64,000 nucleotides of DNA. It comes from CAXMST01 sp963712765. Lineage in GTDB: Bacteria; Actinomycetota; Thermoleophilia; Solirubrobacterales; 70-9. Where the stretch lies: contig CAVQIX010000006.1 in the NCBI GenBank assembly GCA_963712765.1, forward strand, positions 62,001-126,000, in the 5' to 3' direction. This document shows positions 24,309 to 33,101 of this stretch, one piece after another. A model generated the notes under the pieces. The model made no database searches, was not told where the DNA came from, and saw only the letters and a program-made list of their open reading frames with translations. Positions within the stretch are counted from its first letter, which is position 1, and each line of letters opens with the position of its first letter. The position numbers and the translations under genes are program-made.

Positions 24309-25433
24309 TCAGGCGGCCAGCTTCATGAAGTGGTCGAACAGGTAGCGGGCGTCGTGGGGGCCCGGGCCGGCCTCAGGGTGGTATTGGACGGTCCCGCCCT
24401 CGACGTCGCGGAGCTGCAGCCCCTCGACCGTGCGGTCGTAGAGGTTGAGGTGGGAGAGCTCAGCGACGCCGTAGTCGGTCTCCCAGCGGACCGGGCCGTC
24501 TCCGACGATGCGGTCCTCGCCGCCGGGGCCGGAGACCGCGAAACCGTGGTTCTGCGAGGTGATGTCGATCTTGCCGGTGGCCAGATCTTTGACCGGGTGA
24601 TTGGCGCCGCGGTGGCCGAAGGGCAGCTTGTAGGTCTCGAGGCCGACCGCCCGGCACAGCAGCTGGTGACCGAGGCAGATCCCGAAGATCGGACGTTTGC
24701 CGATCAGCTCGCGGACCGTCTCGACCACGTAGTCGAGGGCGGCGGGATCTCCCGGCCCGTTGGCGAGGAAGATCAGATCGGGATCGTGGCCGAGCACGTC
24801 CCCGGGTGCGGCGTCGCAGGGCAGCAGGGTGAGCTCGCAGTCGCGCTCGCGGAACTGGCGGATGATCGAGAGCTTGATCCCGGTGTCGATCGCGACGATA
24901 TGCGGCCCACCGCCCTCGATGTGGACAGCCTCGGAGGGGGTGACCGTCCGGGCCAGGTCCGAGCCTTTCATCGAGGGCTCGGCGGCAACCCGCTCCCGTG
25001 CCTGCGATTCGGGCATCTCGGCGCTGAAGATCCCGCCGCGCATCGCTCCCTGGTCGCGGATGTGGCGGACAAGGGCCCGCGTGTCGACCCCGGTGATCGC
25101 GGCAACGCCGCAGTCGGTGAGCCAGTCGAGCCAGCCGCGCTCGGAGGTCGCGCAATCCTCGCCGTTGTGTGCCTCCCGCATGATCACCGCCCGGGCATGG
25201 ATCGCATCGGACTCCATCGCCTCCGCGCTGACACCGTAGTTGCCGATCAGCGGGTAGGTGAAGGTGATGATCTGACCTGCATAGGAGGGATCGGTCACCG
25301 ACTCCTGGTAACCGGTCATCGCGGTGTTGAAGACGACCTCGCCGATCACCGCTCCGCCCTCGGGCACAGATCCACAGAGCTCTCCCTCAAGGCGGGCTCC
25401 GTCCTCGAGCAATACGTAGCCGGGGTTGCTCAT
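24309..25433 (-). CDS. carA: Carbamoyl-phosphate synthase small subunit
   Basis: 374 residues. The C-terminal class I glutaminase has the triad Cys253 (GICLGHQLL), His352 and Glu354 (YHPEAGPGPHD). It supplies ammonia to CarB through an internal tunnel. The ATG start overlaps the stop of the isochorismatase-like gene as ATGA. Confidence 0.98.
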   Translation of the reverse strand: MSNPGYVLLEDGARLEGELCGSVPEGGAVIGEVVFNTAMTGYQESVTDPSYAGQIITFTYPLIGNYGVSAEAMESDAIHARAVIMREAHNGEDCATSERGWLDWLTDCGVAAITGVDTRALVRHIRDQGAMRGGIFSAEMPESQARERVAAEPSMKGSDLARTVTPSEAVHIEGGGPHIVAIDTGIKLSIIRQFRERDCELTLLPCDAAPGDVLGHDPDLIFLANGPGDPAALDYVVETVRELIGKRPIFGICLGHQLLCRAVGLETYKLPFGHRGANHPVKDLATGKIDITSQNHGFAVSGPGGEDRIVGDGPVRWETDYGVAELSHLNLYDRTVEGLQLRDVEGGTVQYHPEAGPGPHDARYLFDHFMKLAA

Positions 25434-25984
25434 GGTGCGTACTCCAGGACGAGTCTCTGGATGGTCTTGAAGCGGTCGCCGCCGGCTTCGCGGAGGAGCT
25501 CGAACAGCGCGGTCTCGACGCTGGTGCGCCAGGCGCCGGCGCGCTCGGCCTTGGCGAGGCCGAGCTCCCGGTTCGCGGCCGTGCGGGAGCCGATCGCGTC
25601 GTCGACGACGTGAACCTCGGTGCCCTGCTCGAGCAGATCGAGGACGGTCTGGTTGACGCAGACGTGGCTCTCTATCCCGCAGACGATCGCCTGATCGCGG
25701 CCCTGGAGCCCGAAGCCAGCGGCCTCGGCGGCGGAGAAAGCGGTCTTGGGGATCGGTTCGACCCCCTCCGGGAGCAGATCGGCCACCTCGGGCACGGTTT
25801 TACCCAGACCCCTCGGGTACTGCTCGGTGACGATGATCGGGATCCCGATCGCCTCCGCGCCGCGAACCATGGTCGCCGTCGCGCTTGCGACCCCGTCGAA
25901 GCCGTCGATCGCCAGGCGGAATCCCTCCTGAACGTCGATCACCACGAGGGCAGCCCGCTCAGCGTCGAGCTTCGGCGAGCTCAT
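25430..25984 (-). CDS. Isochorismatase-like cysteine hydrolase inside the pyr operon
   Basis: 184 residues from the ATG at 25984, which overlaps the pyrC stop as ATGA. The triad of the superfamily is visible: Asp17 (VVIDVQEGF), Lys80 (PKTAFSA) and Cys109 (GIESHVCVNQT). It is closest in pattern to the YcaC/ISOC type hydrolases. The superfamily includes nicotinamidase, N-carbamoylsarcosine amidase and the ureidoacrylate hydrolase RutB of pyrimidine breakdown. The tight coupling on both sides suggests a link to carbamoyl or pyrimidine metabolism, but the substrate is unknown. Confidence 0.9.
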   Translation of the reverse strand: MSSPKLDAERAALVVIDVQEGFRLAIDGFDGVASATATMVRGAEAIGIPIIVTEQYPRGLGKTVPEVADLLPEGVEPIPKTAFSAAEAAGFGLQGRDQAIVCGIESHVCVNQTVLDLLEQGTEVHVVDDAIGSRTAANRELGLAKAERAGAWRTSVETALFELLREAGGDRFKTIQRLVLEYAP

Positions 25985-27336
25985 GCGACTGCCCCCATCC
26001 TGAACGCGCGCTGCCGGTAGGCGACCTCGCCCGCGACGATCGTGGTCACCGGCCGCGAGCGGAGCCTGCGGCCGGTGAAGCAGGAGTTCTCCGAGCGGCT
26101 CTCCCAGCCCTCGGCTCCCGCCTCCCACTCGGCATCCAGGTCGACGAGGACGACGTTCGCCTCCGCCTCGGGTTCGAGGCTCGGCAGGGTCAGCTCGAAC
26201 AGGCCTGCGCCCGCCGTCATCCGCTCGATCAGGGTGCCGAGTTCGATGATGCCGGGCTGGACGAGCTCGGTATAGAGGACAGGGAAGGCGGTCTCGAGGC
26301 CGATTACGCCCATCATCGCCTGCTCGAACGGGATCTCCTTCTCGCTGCTCGCGTGCGGCGCGTGGTCGGTGCCGATGCAGTCGACGGCGCCGCTGCGCAG
26401 GGCGTCGATCAGGGCCTGGCGGTCATCCTCGCTGCGGAGCGGAGGATTCATCTTGAAGCGGGCGTCGAGGGAGCGCACCTCCTCGTCGGTGAGGACGAGG
26501 TGGTGCGGGGTGAGCTCGGCGGTGATCGCGGCGCCTCGCGCCTTCGCCTCCTCGACCGCCTCGACCGAGATCCGGGCCGAGAGGTGCTGGACATGGGCGC
26601 GGGCGTCCTCGTAGCGGCACAGGGCACCGTCGCGGGCGATCATCGTCGACTCCGAGACCGCGGGCACCCCGCTGAGGCCGAGCTCGGCCGATACGGCCCC
26701 CTCCCCCATGACCCCGTCGGCTGTGAGCTCGGGGTCCTCCTCGTGAAGGAGGATGTTGCCTCCGACGAGATGCTGGTACTGGAGCGCGCGCCGAAAGACC
26801 CTGGCGCTGCGGATCGGCAGGCCGTCATCTGAGAAGCCGACCGCCCCGGCCTCGCGGAGGGCCGCCATCTCGGTCAGCTCTTTCCCGGCCATCCCGCGCG
26901 TGACCGTGGCGACGAACCCGGTCGGGACCGCGGCCTCGCGCCCCGCACGCTCGCGCAGGGCGCTGACGGTCGCCGGCTCATCGACGACCGGATCGGTATT
27001 CGCCATCGCGACGATCCCGCAGTAGCCGCCGGCCGCCGCGGCGCGCGTCCCCGTCTCGATGTCCTCCTTGTACTCCTGCCCGGGCGTGCGTAGGTGGACG
27101 TGCGGGTCGAAGAAGGCCGGGAACGCGGCCAGCCCGGAGGCATCGACCCTCTCGGCGCCGGCGGGTACCTCTGCCTTGCCGGCGTCGTTCAGCTCGGCGA
27201 TCCTGCCCTCGCGGATGACGATGTCGCGCTCGGCGTCGATGCCGGCCCGCGGGTCGAGCAGACGGGCGCCGCTGATCAGAAGATCGCGACCGCCTGAACC
27301 GCGCCAGTCGAGGCCGGAGATCTCTGCCGCGCTCAT
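25981..27336 (-). CDS. pyrC: Dihydroorotase
   Basis: 451 residues, class I amidohydrolase type. The first zinc ligands are His79 and His81 in DPHVHLRTPG; the GTDHAPH motif near the end holds the catalytic aspartate. It closes carbamoyl-aspartate to dihydroorotate. The ATG overlaps the pyrB stop as ATGA. Confidence 0.97.
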   Translation of the reverse strand: MSAAEISGLDWRGSGGRDLLISGARLLDPRAGIDAERDIVIREGRIAELNDAGKAEVPAGAERVDASGLAAFPAFFDPHVHLRTPGQEYKEDIETGTRAAAAGGYCGIVAMANTDPVVDEPATVSALRERAGREAAVPTGFVATVTRGMAGKELTEMAALREAGAVGFSDDGLPIRSARVFRRALQYQHLVGGNILLHEEDPELTADGVMGEGAVSAELGLSGVPAVSESTMIARDGALCRYEDARAHVQHLSARISVEAVEEAKARGAAITAELTPHHLVLTDEEVRSLDARFKMNPPLRSEDDRQALIDALRSGAVDCIGTDHAPHASSEKEIPFEQAMMGVIGLETAFPVLYTELVQPGIIELGTLIERMTAGAGLFELTLPSLEPEAEANVVLVDLDAEWEAGAEGWESRSENSCFTGRRLRSRPVTTIVAGEVAYRQRAFRMGAVA

Positions 27337-28307
27337 GCGGGTTCCCCGATCCTGGTGGTGCCGCCGTCCTCGACCGAATCGACGCTGCGTATCGGCTGCG
27401 GCCGGTCGCCGCCCCCGGCGAGCACCTCGTAGAGGATCGCCATCCGCACCAGCAGGCCGCTATGGACCTGAGCCGTGATCAGGGAGCTGGGCCCGTCGAT
27501 CACCTCGGGGCTGAGTTCGATCCCGCGATTGACCGGCCCCGGGTGCATCAGGAGCTGTCGCGAACCCAGCCGGCGCGGGCCTATCTGGTACAGCGCCGCG
27601 TACTCCCGAAGCGATGGGACGAAGGCCTCCCGCATCCGCTCCCGTTGCATGCGAAGGGCGTAGACGACATCGGCTTCGCCCAGGTCGTCGAGGTCGTAGG
27701 AGACCTCGCAGCCGAGGGCCGTCGCGAAGTCGCGGGGAATCAACGTCGGCGGGCCGGCGACGGTGACCTCGGCGCCCATGATCGAGAAGGCCCTGGCGCA
27801 GGAGCGGGCGACGCGGCTGTGGGTGACGTCGCCGACGATCCAGATCTTCTTTCCGTCCAGCGGCCCGATCCGATCGAGCAGCGTGTAGACGTCGAGCAGC
27901 GCCTGGCTGGGGTGCTCGTGCTTGCCGTCGCCGGCGTTGATCACCGCCGCTTCGATCCAGCCGGCGACCAGCTGCGCGGCGCCGGCCTGTGGGGAGCGGA
28001 TGATGATCGCCTCCGGATCGTAGGCACTGAGGGTGGCGACGGTGTCCTTGAGCGACTCGCCCTTGTCGACCGAGGAGCCCTGGGCCTTGATCGAGACGAC
28101 GTCGGCCGAGAGCCGCTTGGCGGCGAGCTCGAAGGAGGAGCTGGTGCGGGTACTCGACTCGTAGAAGAGGCTGACGATCGTGCGGCCGCGGAGGGTCGGG
28201 ACCTTCTTGATCTCGCGCTGGCCGACGGCGGCGAAGCTGGCCGCGCGCTCGCAGACCTGCTCGATGTCGGCGCGGTCGAGGTCGGCGATCGAGAGCAGAT
28301 CCCTCAT
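27333..28307 (-). CDS. pyrB: Aspartate carbamoyltransferase catalytic subunit
   Basis: 324 residues with the carbamoyl-phosphate loop SSTRT (51-55) and the HPxQ-type HPSQALLD segment. It joins carbamoyl phosphate and aspartate. No pyrI regulatory chain is near, as expected outside the enterobacteria and archaea. The ATG overlaps the pyrR stop as ATGA. Confidence 0.97.
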   Translation of the reverse strand: MRDLLSIADLDRADIEQVCERAASFAAVGQREIKKVPTLRGRTIVSLFYESSTRTSSSFELAAKRLSADVVSIKAQGSSVDKGESLKDTVATLSAYDPEAIIIRSPQAGAAQLVAGWIEAAVINAGDGKHEHPSQALLDVYTLLDRIGPLDGKKIWIVGDVTHSRVARSCARAFSIMGAEVTVAGPPTLIPRDFATALGCEVSYDLDDLGEADVVYALRMQRERMREAFVPSLREYAALYQIGPRRLGSRQLLMHPGPVNRGIELSPEVIDGPSSLITAQVHSGLLVRMAILYEVLAGGGDRPQPIRSVDSVEDGGTTRIGEPA

Positions 28308-28885
28308 CCCTGCTCACCGTCCTCGGCGGCGACGCCGGCAGCGGTGCGAGCGGGGCCGATCCGCACCTCGTCGACCCCGTCGACCTCCTCGAGCTGGACG
28401 TTGACCCGTTCGCCGAGCCCGGTGGGGAGGTTCTTGCCCACGTAGTCGGGGCGGATCGGCAGCTCGCGATGGCCCCGGTCGGCGAGGACAGCGAGCTGGA
28501 CCCGCGCCGGGCGCCCGTAGTCGAAGAGGACGTCGATCGCCGCCCGCACGGTGCGGCCGGTGAAGAGGACGTCGTCGGTCAGCACGATCGTACGACCGGC
28601 GGTGTCGAAGTCGAGGTGGGATGCGTTGACCACCGGCGCCTCGCGAGGATCGCGGCGGTCGACGTCATCGCGATAGAAGCTGATGTCGACGTCGCCGATC
28701 GGGATCTCCGACCCGGTCAGCTCGCCGATCAGCGCGTGCAGGCGGCGGCCGAGGATCGCGCCCCGAGTGTGAATCCCAACGACGGCGAGACCGTCCCCGC
28801 CTGGATTCTTCTCGATTACCTCGTGTGCGATTCGCACCAGTGTGCGGCGCAGGTCGTCTCGGTCGAGGACGATCCTCTCGCTCAT
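28304..28885 (-). CDS. pyrR: Bifunctional pyr operon regulator / uracil phosphoribosyltransferase
   Basis: 193 residues with the PRPP-binding motif VLTDDVLFTGRTVRAA. PyrR binds UMP or UTP and then a stem-loop in the pyr mRNA; it also has weak UPRTase activity. It is the first gene of the pyr operon, and its own leader carries a good copy of the PyrR binding sequence over the ribosome binding site. The C-terminal 15 residues form an extra tail. Confidence 0.96.
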   Translation of the reverse strand: MSERIVLDRDDLRRTLVRIAHEVIEKNPGGDGLAVVGIHTRGAILGRRLHALIGELTGSEIPIGDVDISFYRDDVDRRDPREAPVVNASHLDFDTAGRTIVLTDDVLFTGRTVRAAIDVLFDYGRPARVQLAVLADRGHRELPIRPDYVGKNLPTGLGERVNVQLEEVDGVDEVRIGPARTAAGVAAEDGEQG

Positions 28886-28890
28886 ACGCG

Positions 28891-28919
28891 CCCCTTCCTG
28901 GCCTCACCGGACCGGGTTA
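28891..28919 (-). promoter_or_regulatory. PyrR-binding stem-loop overlapping the pyrR ribosome binding site
   Basis: The mRNA reads CCCGGTCCGGTGAGGCC followed by the AGGAAGGGG ribosome binding site, 5 bases before the ATG. GGTC pairs with GGCC around a loop with GTGAGG, matching the PyrR binding consensus (GUCC...GAGAGG-type in Bacillus). A lower CCC/GGG stem takes in part of the ribosome binding site. This is the arrangement shown for translational repression by PyrR in Mycobacterium smegmatis, so high UMP/UTP should shut translation of pyrR and the coupled genes. Confidence 0.75.
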
Positions 28920-29008
28920 AAGGAACCAATGCAGCCAAGGTAGCAGGGCACTCGGTCGCTGGAGGGATCGGATCGCGCAAGTTGGGCGTTGATCGGCCCG
29001 GAGTCGGA

Positions 29009-29014
29009 TACATT
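29009..29014 (+). promoter_or_regulatory. Possible -10 element for a leaderless hydrolase mRNA
   Basis: TACATT ends 6 bases before the ATG at 29021. With the usual distance, transcription would begin at or next to the start codon. A TTGATC lies upstream but only 14 bases away, shorter than the normal spacer, so the call is weak. Confidence 0.35.
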
Positions 29015-29020
29015 TCGCCC

Positions 29021-29890
29021 ATGTCAGCGGCTGTCGACGAGGTGATCGCGGAGCACAGAGCCGCCGGTCGCGAGTTCGCGGCGGCGGGCGTCAAGAGCTT
29101 CGTCCGCGAGCAGGGCGACGGGCCTCCGGTCGTGTGCCTGCATGGGGTCCCGACGAGCTCGTACCTCTACCGGAAGGTGATCGGCGAGCTCGCCGATCGG
29201 GGCCTGCGGGGAATTGCCTTCGACTTCCCGGGCCTGGGTCTTGCCGACCGGCCGACCGGCTTCGACTATTCGTGGTCGGGTCTGGCGCGCTGGAGCGGCG
29301 AGGCGATCGATGCGCTCGGAATCGACAGCTGCCATCTCGTGATCCACGACGTCGGCGGCCCGGTCGGGGCCGAGTGGGCGGTGCGCAATCCCGACCGGGT
29401 CAGGTCGCTCACGGTTCTCAACACGCCTCTCAACGTCGCAACCTTTCACCGCCCCTGGTCGATGCACCCGTTCTCGATCCCCAGGGTCGGCGAGATCTAC
29501 CTGCGCACGATGTCCCGCCCGGCTCTGGTCGCGCTCTTCCGCCTGCAGGGCATCGGGGACCGCTCCGCGTCGTCGCGGGCCGAGATCGGCGCCTACTACG
29601 ACCTGCTCAAGCGGGAGGACGGCGGCGAGGCGTTCCTGAAGATCATGCGGGGGTTCGAGCTGACCCGCGAGAAGCAGGACTTCCTCTGGGGCGGCCTCGG
29701 CGAGAGGAGCTACCCGGCGGCGGTGGTATGGGGCAAGGACGATCCCGCCCTCGACATGAGGTTCTGCCGGATCGCCTGCGACGTGGTCGGCGTCGAGGAG
29801 CCGGTCCTGGTCGCGGCCAAGCACTTCCTCCAGGAGGACCAGGCGCCGGCGATCGCGGAGGCGGTCGCCGAGCTCGCCGACGACGGTTGA
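29021..29890 (+). CDS. Alpha/beta hydrolase, haloalkane dehalogenase-like
   Basis: 289 residues from the ATG at 29021. The catalytic set fits the dehalogenase branch: nucleophile Asp110 (HDVGGPVG), Asp240 (WGKDDPALD) and His268 (KHFLQED), with oxyanion HGVPTSS. In true haloalkane dehalogenases the residue after the nucleophile is usually Trp, which binds halide; here it is Val, so the substrate may be an epoxide or another ester-like bond. The gene is divergent from pyrR. No clear ribosome binding site precedes it. Confidence 0.85.
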   Translation: MSAAVDEVIAEHRAAGREFAAAGVKSFVREQGDGPPVVCLHGVPTSSYLYRKVIGELADRGLRGIAFDFPGLGLADRPTGFDYSWSGLARWSGEAIDALGIDSCHLVIHDVGGPVGAEWAVRNPDRVRSLTVLNTPLNVATFHRPWSMHPFSIPRVGEIYLRTMSRPALVALFRLQGIGDRSASSRAEIGAYYDLLKREDGGEAFLKIMRGFELTREKQDFLWGGLGERSYPAAVVWGKDDPALDMRFCRIACDVVGVEEPVLVAAKHFLQEDQAPAIAEAVAELADDG

Positions 29891-29920
29891 GCATCCGCGG
29901 GCGCTGCTATCCCTCGTCGG

Positions 29921-30514
29921 GTGGACGGCGAGACGGTCAGCGACAATCGCCGCGGGGTCGAGCGTCTGGAGGCTTTCAGCGACGGCGTCTTCGCGATCGC
30001 GATCACGCTGCTCGTCCTCGGGATCGACGTTCCCGACGTCTCCAACGAGCAGCTGGGAACGGCGCTCTCCGACCTCGTCCCCAACGTGCTCGCCTACTTC
30101 CTCGGCTTCGCGATCATCGGGCTGTTCTGGGTCCATCACCATGAGTTCTTCACCGTTGTCGAGCGTCACGCCGACCGGCTGCTGTGGACCAACCTGCTCT
30201 TCCTCTCGCTGATCGCCGCGATGCCGTTCACCACCGGCCTGATCGGCGAGTACGGAGACTCCTCCACGGCGACCGTGCTGTTCGCCGCCAATGTCGCTCT
30301 CGCCTCGCTCGCCGACGTGCTCTCGGAGGCCACCGCGGTCCGTGCCGGGGTGATGGACCCGGACTCCGAACAGCGCTACCGCGACTTCCGCAAGACGGAG
30401 CTGTTCACGCCCGCCGTCTTCCTGCTCTCGATCCCTGTTGCGCTCGTCTCGGTCGAGGCGGCGCAGCTCTCGTGGATCGCGATCCTGATCGCGGCCGTCG
30501 CCCGGAGCCGCTGA
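29921..30514 (+). CDS. TMEM175/DUF1211-like membrane protein, probable potassium channel
   Basis: 197 residues starting at GTG. The RLEAFSDGVFAIAITLLVL segment is the FSD signature of TMEM175 proteins in the first membrane helix. About five to six membrane segments follow. Bacterial members form tetrameric K+ channels. It is 30 bases after the hydrolase gene on the same strand and converges on the esterase gene with a 7-base gap. Confidence 0.85.
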   Translation: MDGETVSDNRRGVERLEAFSDGVFAIAITLLVLGIDVPDVSNEQLGTALSDLVPNVLAYFLGFAIIGLFWVHHHEFFTVVERHADRLLWTNLLFLSLIAAMPFTTGLIGEYGDSSTATVLFAANVALASLADVLSEATAVRAGVMDPDSEQRYRDFRKTELFTPAVFLLSIPVALVSVEAAQLSWIAILIAAVARSR

Positions 30515-30521
30515 CGGCCGA

Positions 30522-31739
30522 TCAGCCGCTGCGAGCGAGGATCCGGTCGAGCCAGTCGAAGATGCGCTGATCCCGCAGTCCCAATGCCCGCGGCTCGCAG
30601 TGGGAGTCGGCGCCCTCGGCAGCGCTGAACCGGACCAGGGCCTTCTGCTCCTCGGGGGTCCCGATCGCGTCGTAGAGCTTGCGGGACTGGCCCGGCCAGA
30701 ACTGCTCGTGCTCGGGATCGGTGATCAGGATCGGGCAGGTGATCCGCTCCGCGACGCCGTCGAGGCTGTAGTCCTCCAGCGCCCTGAAGGCCTCATACGG
30801 ACTCTCCGATCCGTAGGGGCGCATGCGGAATGCGAGGGTTCCTCGCATCGCTCGTGAGAACCGCTCGCTCCAGTCCATGTTGCGGTCGAACTTCTCCCGA
30901 TCGCCGGCTTCGAGCAGCTTCCGCATCGATCCGGGCAGATGGTTGAACCAGGACGTGCCCACGTCCCAGACGCCCGGGTCGGCCACGGCCGCGGCGATCC
31001 TGGGCTCGAAGGCCACGGCCCGGGGGACCCAGAAGCCGGCCTGACTGACTCCGTGCAACGCGATCCGCTCCGGATCGACTCCGTCGAGCCCGAGGGCGAA
31101 GTCCACTACGGGGCCGATCACGGCCTCCCAGTCCGCTCGGAATGGAATGCCCTGCCGCCACAGCGCCGCCCCCTGTCCGGGCCCGTCGAAGGTGAGGCAG
31201 TCGTACCCGCGCTCGAGCGCACTCGCCGCTCCCTGCAGCCACATCGCCGAGACCGGCCCGTCGGAGCCGTTGTTGAGGATCAGCAGCGGTCTCGGGGCGG
31301 ATCCGGCCCCCGAGCGGAAGAGGAACCCCTCGAGCTCGGTCCCCCCGTAGGGGATCGAGACCGGCTCGATCCCGGGTCCGGAGGTCCGCACGAAGCCGTC
31401 CCATGCATCGCGGTGCAGCTCCCAGGTCGGCTTGATCCGCTCCGGCTCGTCGGTCGAGTCGAGGAAGAAGGTCGAGGTGTCGTAGTAGGTGGCCGCGCGC
31501 AGCCACGCCCAGCGGGCGCTGATCAGGTGGCCCCCGGCCTCCGACTCGGCCGCTGCCGCCGCGATCCGATCGCCCGTCGCCTTCCACTCGCCGTACCACT
31601 GCTCGAAGTGGCCGTCCTTGATCCGGGCGACGGTCGCCAGGCACTCCCCCACGTCGGAGCCGCGATGGTAGGCGGCGCCCAGGGCCAGCTCGGTCAGGAA
31701 CTCGAAATCATCGTTCTTGAAGAACTTCTCTCGCTTCAT
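30522..31739 (-). CDS. Alpha/beta hydrolase (FrsA/DPO hydrolase-like esterase)
   Basis: 405 residues. An N-terminal helical cap of about 120 residues precedes the hydrolase fold, with the nucleophile elbow GVSQAG (about residue 240), an aspartate in ITDPEHEQFWPGQS and a histidine in GADSHCEP. The cap and length resemble FrsA-like and 2,6-dihydroxypseudooxynicotine hydrolases, which can cleave C-C bonds. The substrate is not known. Confidence 0.82.
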   Translation of the reverse strand: MKREKFFKNDDFEFLTELALGAAYHRGSDVGECLATVARIKDGHFEQWYGEWKATGDRIAAAAAESEAGGHLISARWAWLRAATYYDTSTFFLDSTDEPERIKPTWELHRDAWDGFVRTSGPGIEPVSIPYGGTELEGFLFRSGAGSAPRPLLILNNGSDGPVSAMWLQGAASALERGYDCLTFDGPGQGAALWRQGIPFRADWEAVIGPVVDFALGLDGVDPERIALHGVSQAGFWVPRAVAFEPRIAAAVADPGVWDVGTSWFNHLPGSMRKLLEAGDREKFDRNMDWSERFSRAMRGTLAFRMRPYGSESPYEAFRALEDYSLDGVAERITCPILITDPEHEQFWPGQSRKLYDAIGTPEEQKALVRFSAAEGADSHCEPRALGLRDQRIFDWLDRILARSG

Positions 31740-31777
31740 CCGAACTCCGTTCTACCCGGCGGTCTGCGGGTGAGAGC

Positions 31778-33088
31778 CTACCCGGGAACCGGTGGTTCGT
31801 CGGGGCCATCCGCCGTTCTCACCGGCGCTGTCTCCGGGATCAGCCGTACGACGATCAGGGTCAACAGCGCAGCCACCGCGAGCAGCACCGCCGGCGCCTG
31901 GTTGTAGTCGGTGAGCTTGATCAGGCCCGTGGCGATCAGGGGCGCGGTGCCGCCGAAGACGGTGGCGCCGACGTTGAAGCCGATCGAGACGCCGCTGTAG
32001 CGGGTGCGGGTCGTGAATAGCTCGCAGCCGGTGACCAGCGCGGCCCCCGAGAACAACGTGACCATCGCCATCAGGGCGAGTTGGGCGGGGATTACGGCCC
32101 CGAGCGCCACCTCGCCGAGGACCACGAACAGCGGTACTGCCCCGATTGCCATCCCGACCAGCGCGGCCAAGAGCACGGGTCTTCGGCCGAAGCGGTCGCT
32201 GAGGCCACCGGCGGGCGGGGAGATCAGGGTGAAGACGAGGGCTGCGACGACCCCGGCCAGAACGCCCTCCTCGGGCGGTGCCTTCTCGAAGGCGACCAGG
32301 TAGGTCGGCACGAAGGTGACGATGATGTAGTAGCTGAGCGACTGGTAGCCGTTCAGCAGGGAGTTGAGGACCAGAGGGCGCCGCTCGGTGTGGAGGAGGT
32401 CCTTGATCGGCACCTCCACGTCCGCCTCCGCCTCCTCGCTGAACATCTTCGACTCCGGCGTGCGGAGCAGGGCCACGATTGCGATCACCCCCAGCAGACC
32501 TCCGATCAAGAAGGGGATGCGCCAGCCGAAGTCCTGCATCTGGCTGTCGGAGAGGAAGCTGTGGAGGACGACGACCAGCCCCGAGCTCATCAGCGTTCCG
32601 ACCCCGGCCGAGACCTGGGCGAAGTTGACCGTCCACCCTCTCCTCATCGCCGGAGCGGCCTCGGCGAGCAGGGTGATCGCGCCACCGAACTCACCGCCGA
32701 GAGAGAAACCCTGGACCAGCCTGACCAGGACCAGGGCGATCGGCGCGAGCACTCCGATCGAGCTCTCGGTCGGGAGCACCGCGATCACGAACATCCCTGC
32801 GCCCATCGCGGTGATCGAGAACAGCAGGGCGGCGCGACGCCCATGGGTGTCGCCGTAGTTCCCGATCACGGCGGCCCCCAGCGGCCGCATCAGGTAGCCG
32901 GCGGCGAAGACCCCGAAGGTCGCGAGCAGCGAGTCGATCGGCGAGCTCGAGGGGAAGAACAGCACCGAGATCACCGGCGCCAGGTAGACGTAGAGGGTGA
33001 AGTCGTACCACTCGAGGGTCGCTCCGAGGGTCCCTGAGAAGAGCGACCGGTTGCGCCTCGGGGCCCCGCCTGGAGTCGCTTCGCTCAC
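31778..33088 (-). CDS. MFS transporter, metabolite:H+ symporter (ProP/KgtP-like)
   Basis: 436 residues from the GTG at 33088, which has a CGGAGG site just before it. Twelve membrane helices. The GNYGDTHGRRAALLFSITAMG loop between helices 2 and 3 and LEWYDFTLYVYLAP in helix 1 are typical of the MHS family, which imports organic acids or osmolytes with protons. The substrate is uncertain. It follows rnz by 13 bases and may be cotranscribed with it. Confidence 0.85.
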   Translation of the reverse strand: MSEATPGGAPRRNRSLFSGTLGATLEWYDFTLYVYLAPVISVLFFPSSSPIDSLLATFGVFAAGYLMRPLGAAVIGNYGDTHGRRAALLFSITAMGAGMFVIAVLPTESSIGVLAPIALVLVRLVQGFSLGGEFGGAITLLAEAAPAMRRGWTVNFAQVSAGVGTLMSSGLVVVLHSFLSDSQMQDFGWRIPFLIGGLLGVIAIVALLRTPESKMFSEEAEADVEVPIKDLLHTERRPLVLNSLLNGYQSLSYYIIVTFVPTYLVAFEKAPPEEGVLAGVVAALVFTLISPPAGGLSDRFGRRPVLLAALVGMAIGAVPLFVVLGEVALGAVIPAQLALMAMVTLFSGAALVTGCELFTTRTRYSGVSIGFNVGATVFGGTAPLIATGLIKLTDYNQAPAVLLAVAALLTLIVVRLIPETAPVRTADGPDEPPVPG

Positions 33089-33101
33089 TCGTCCTCCGAG
33101 C

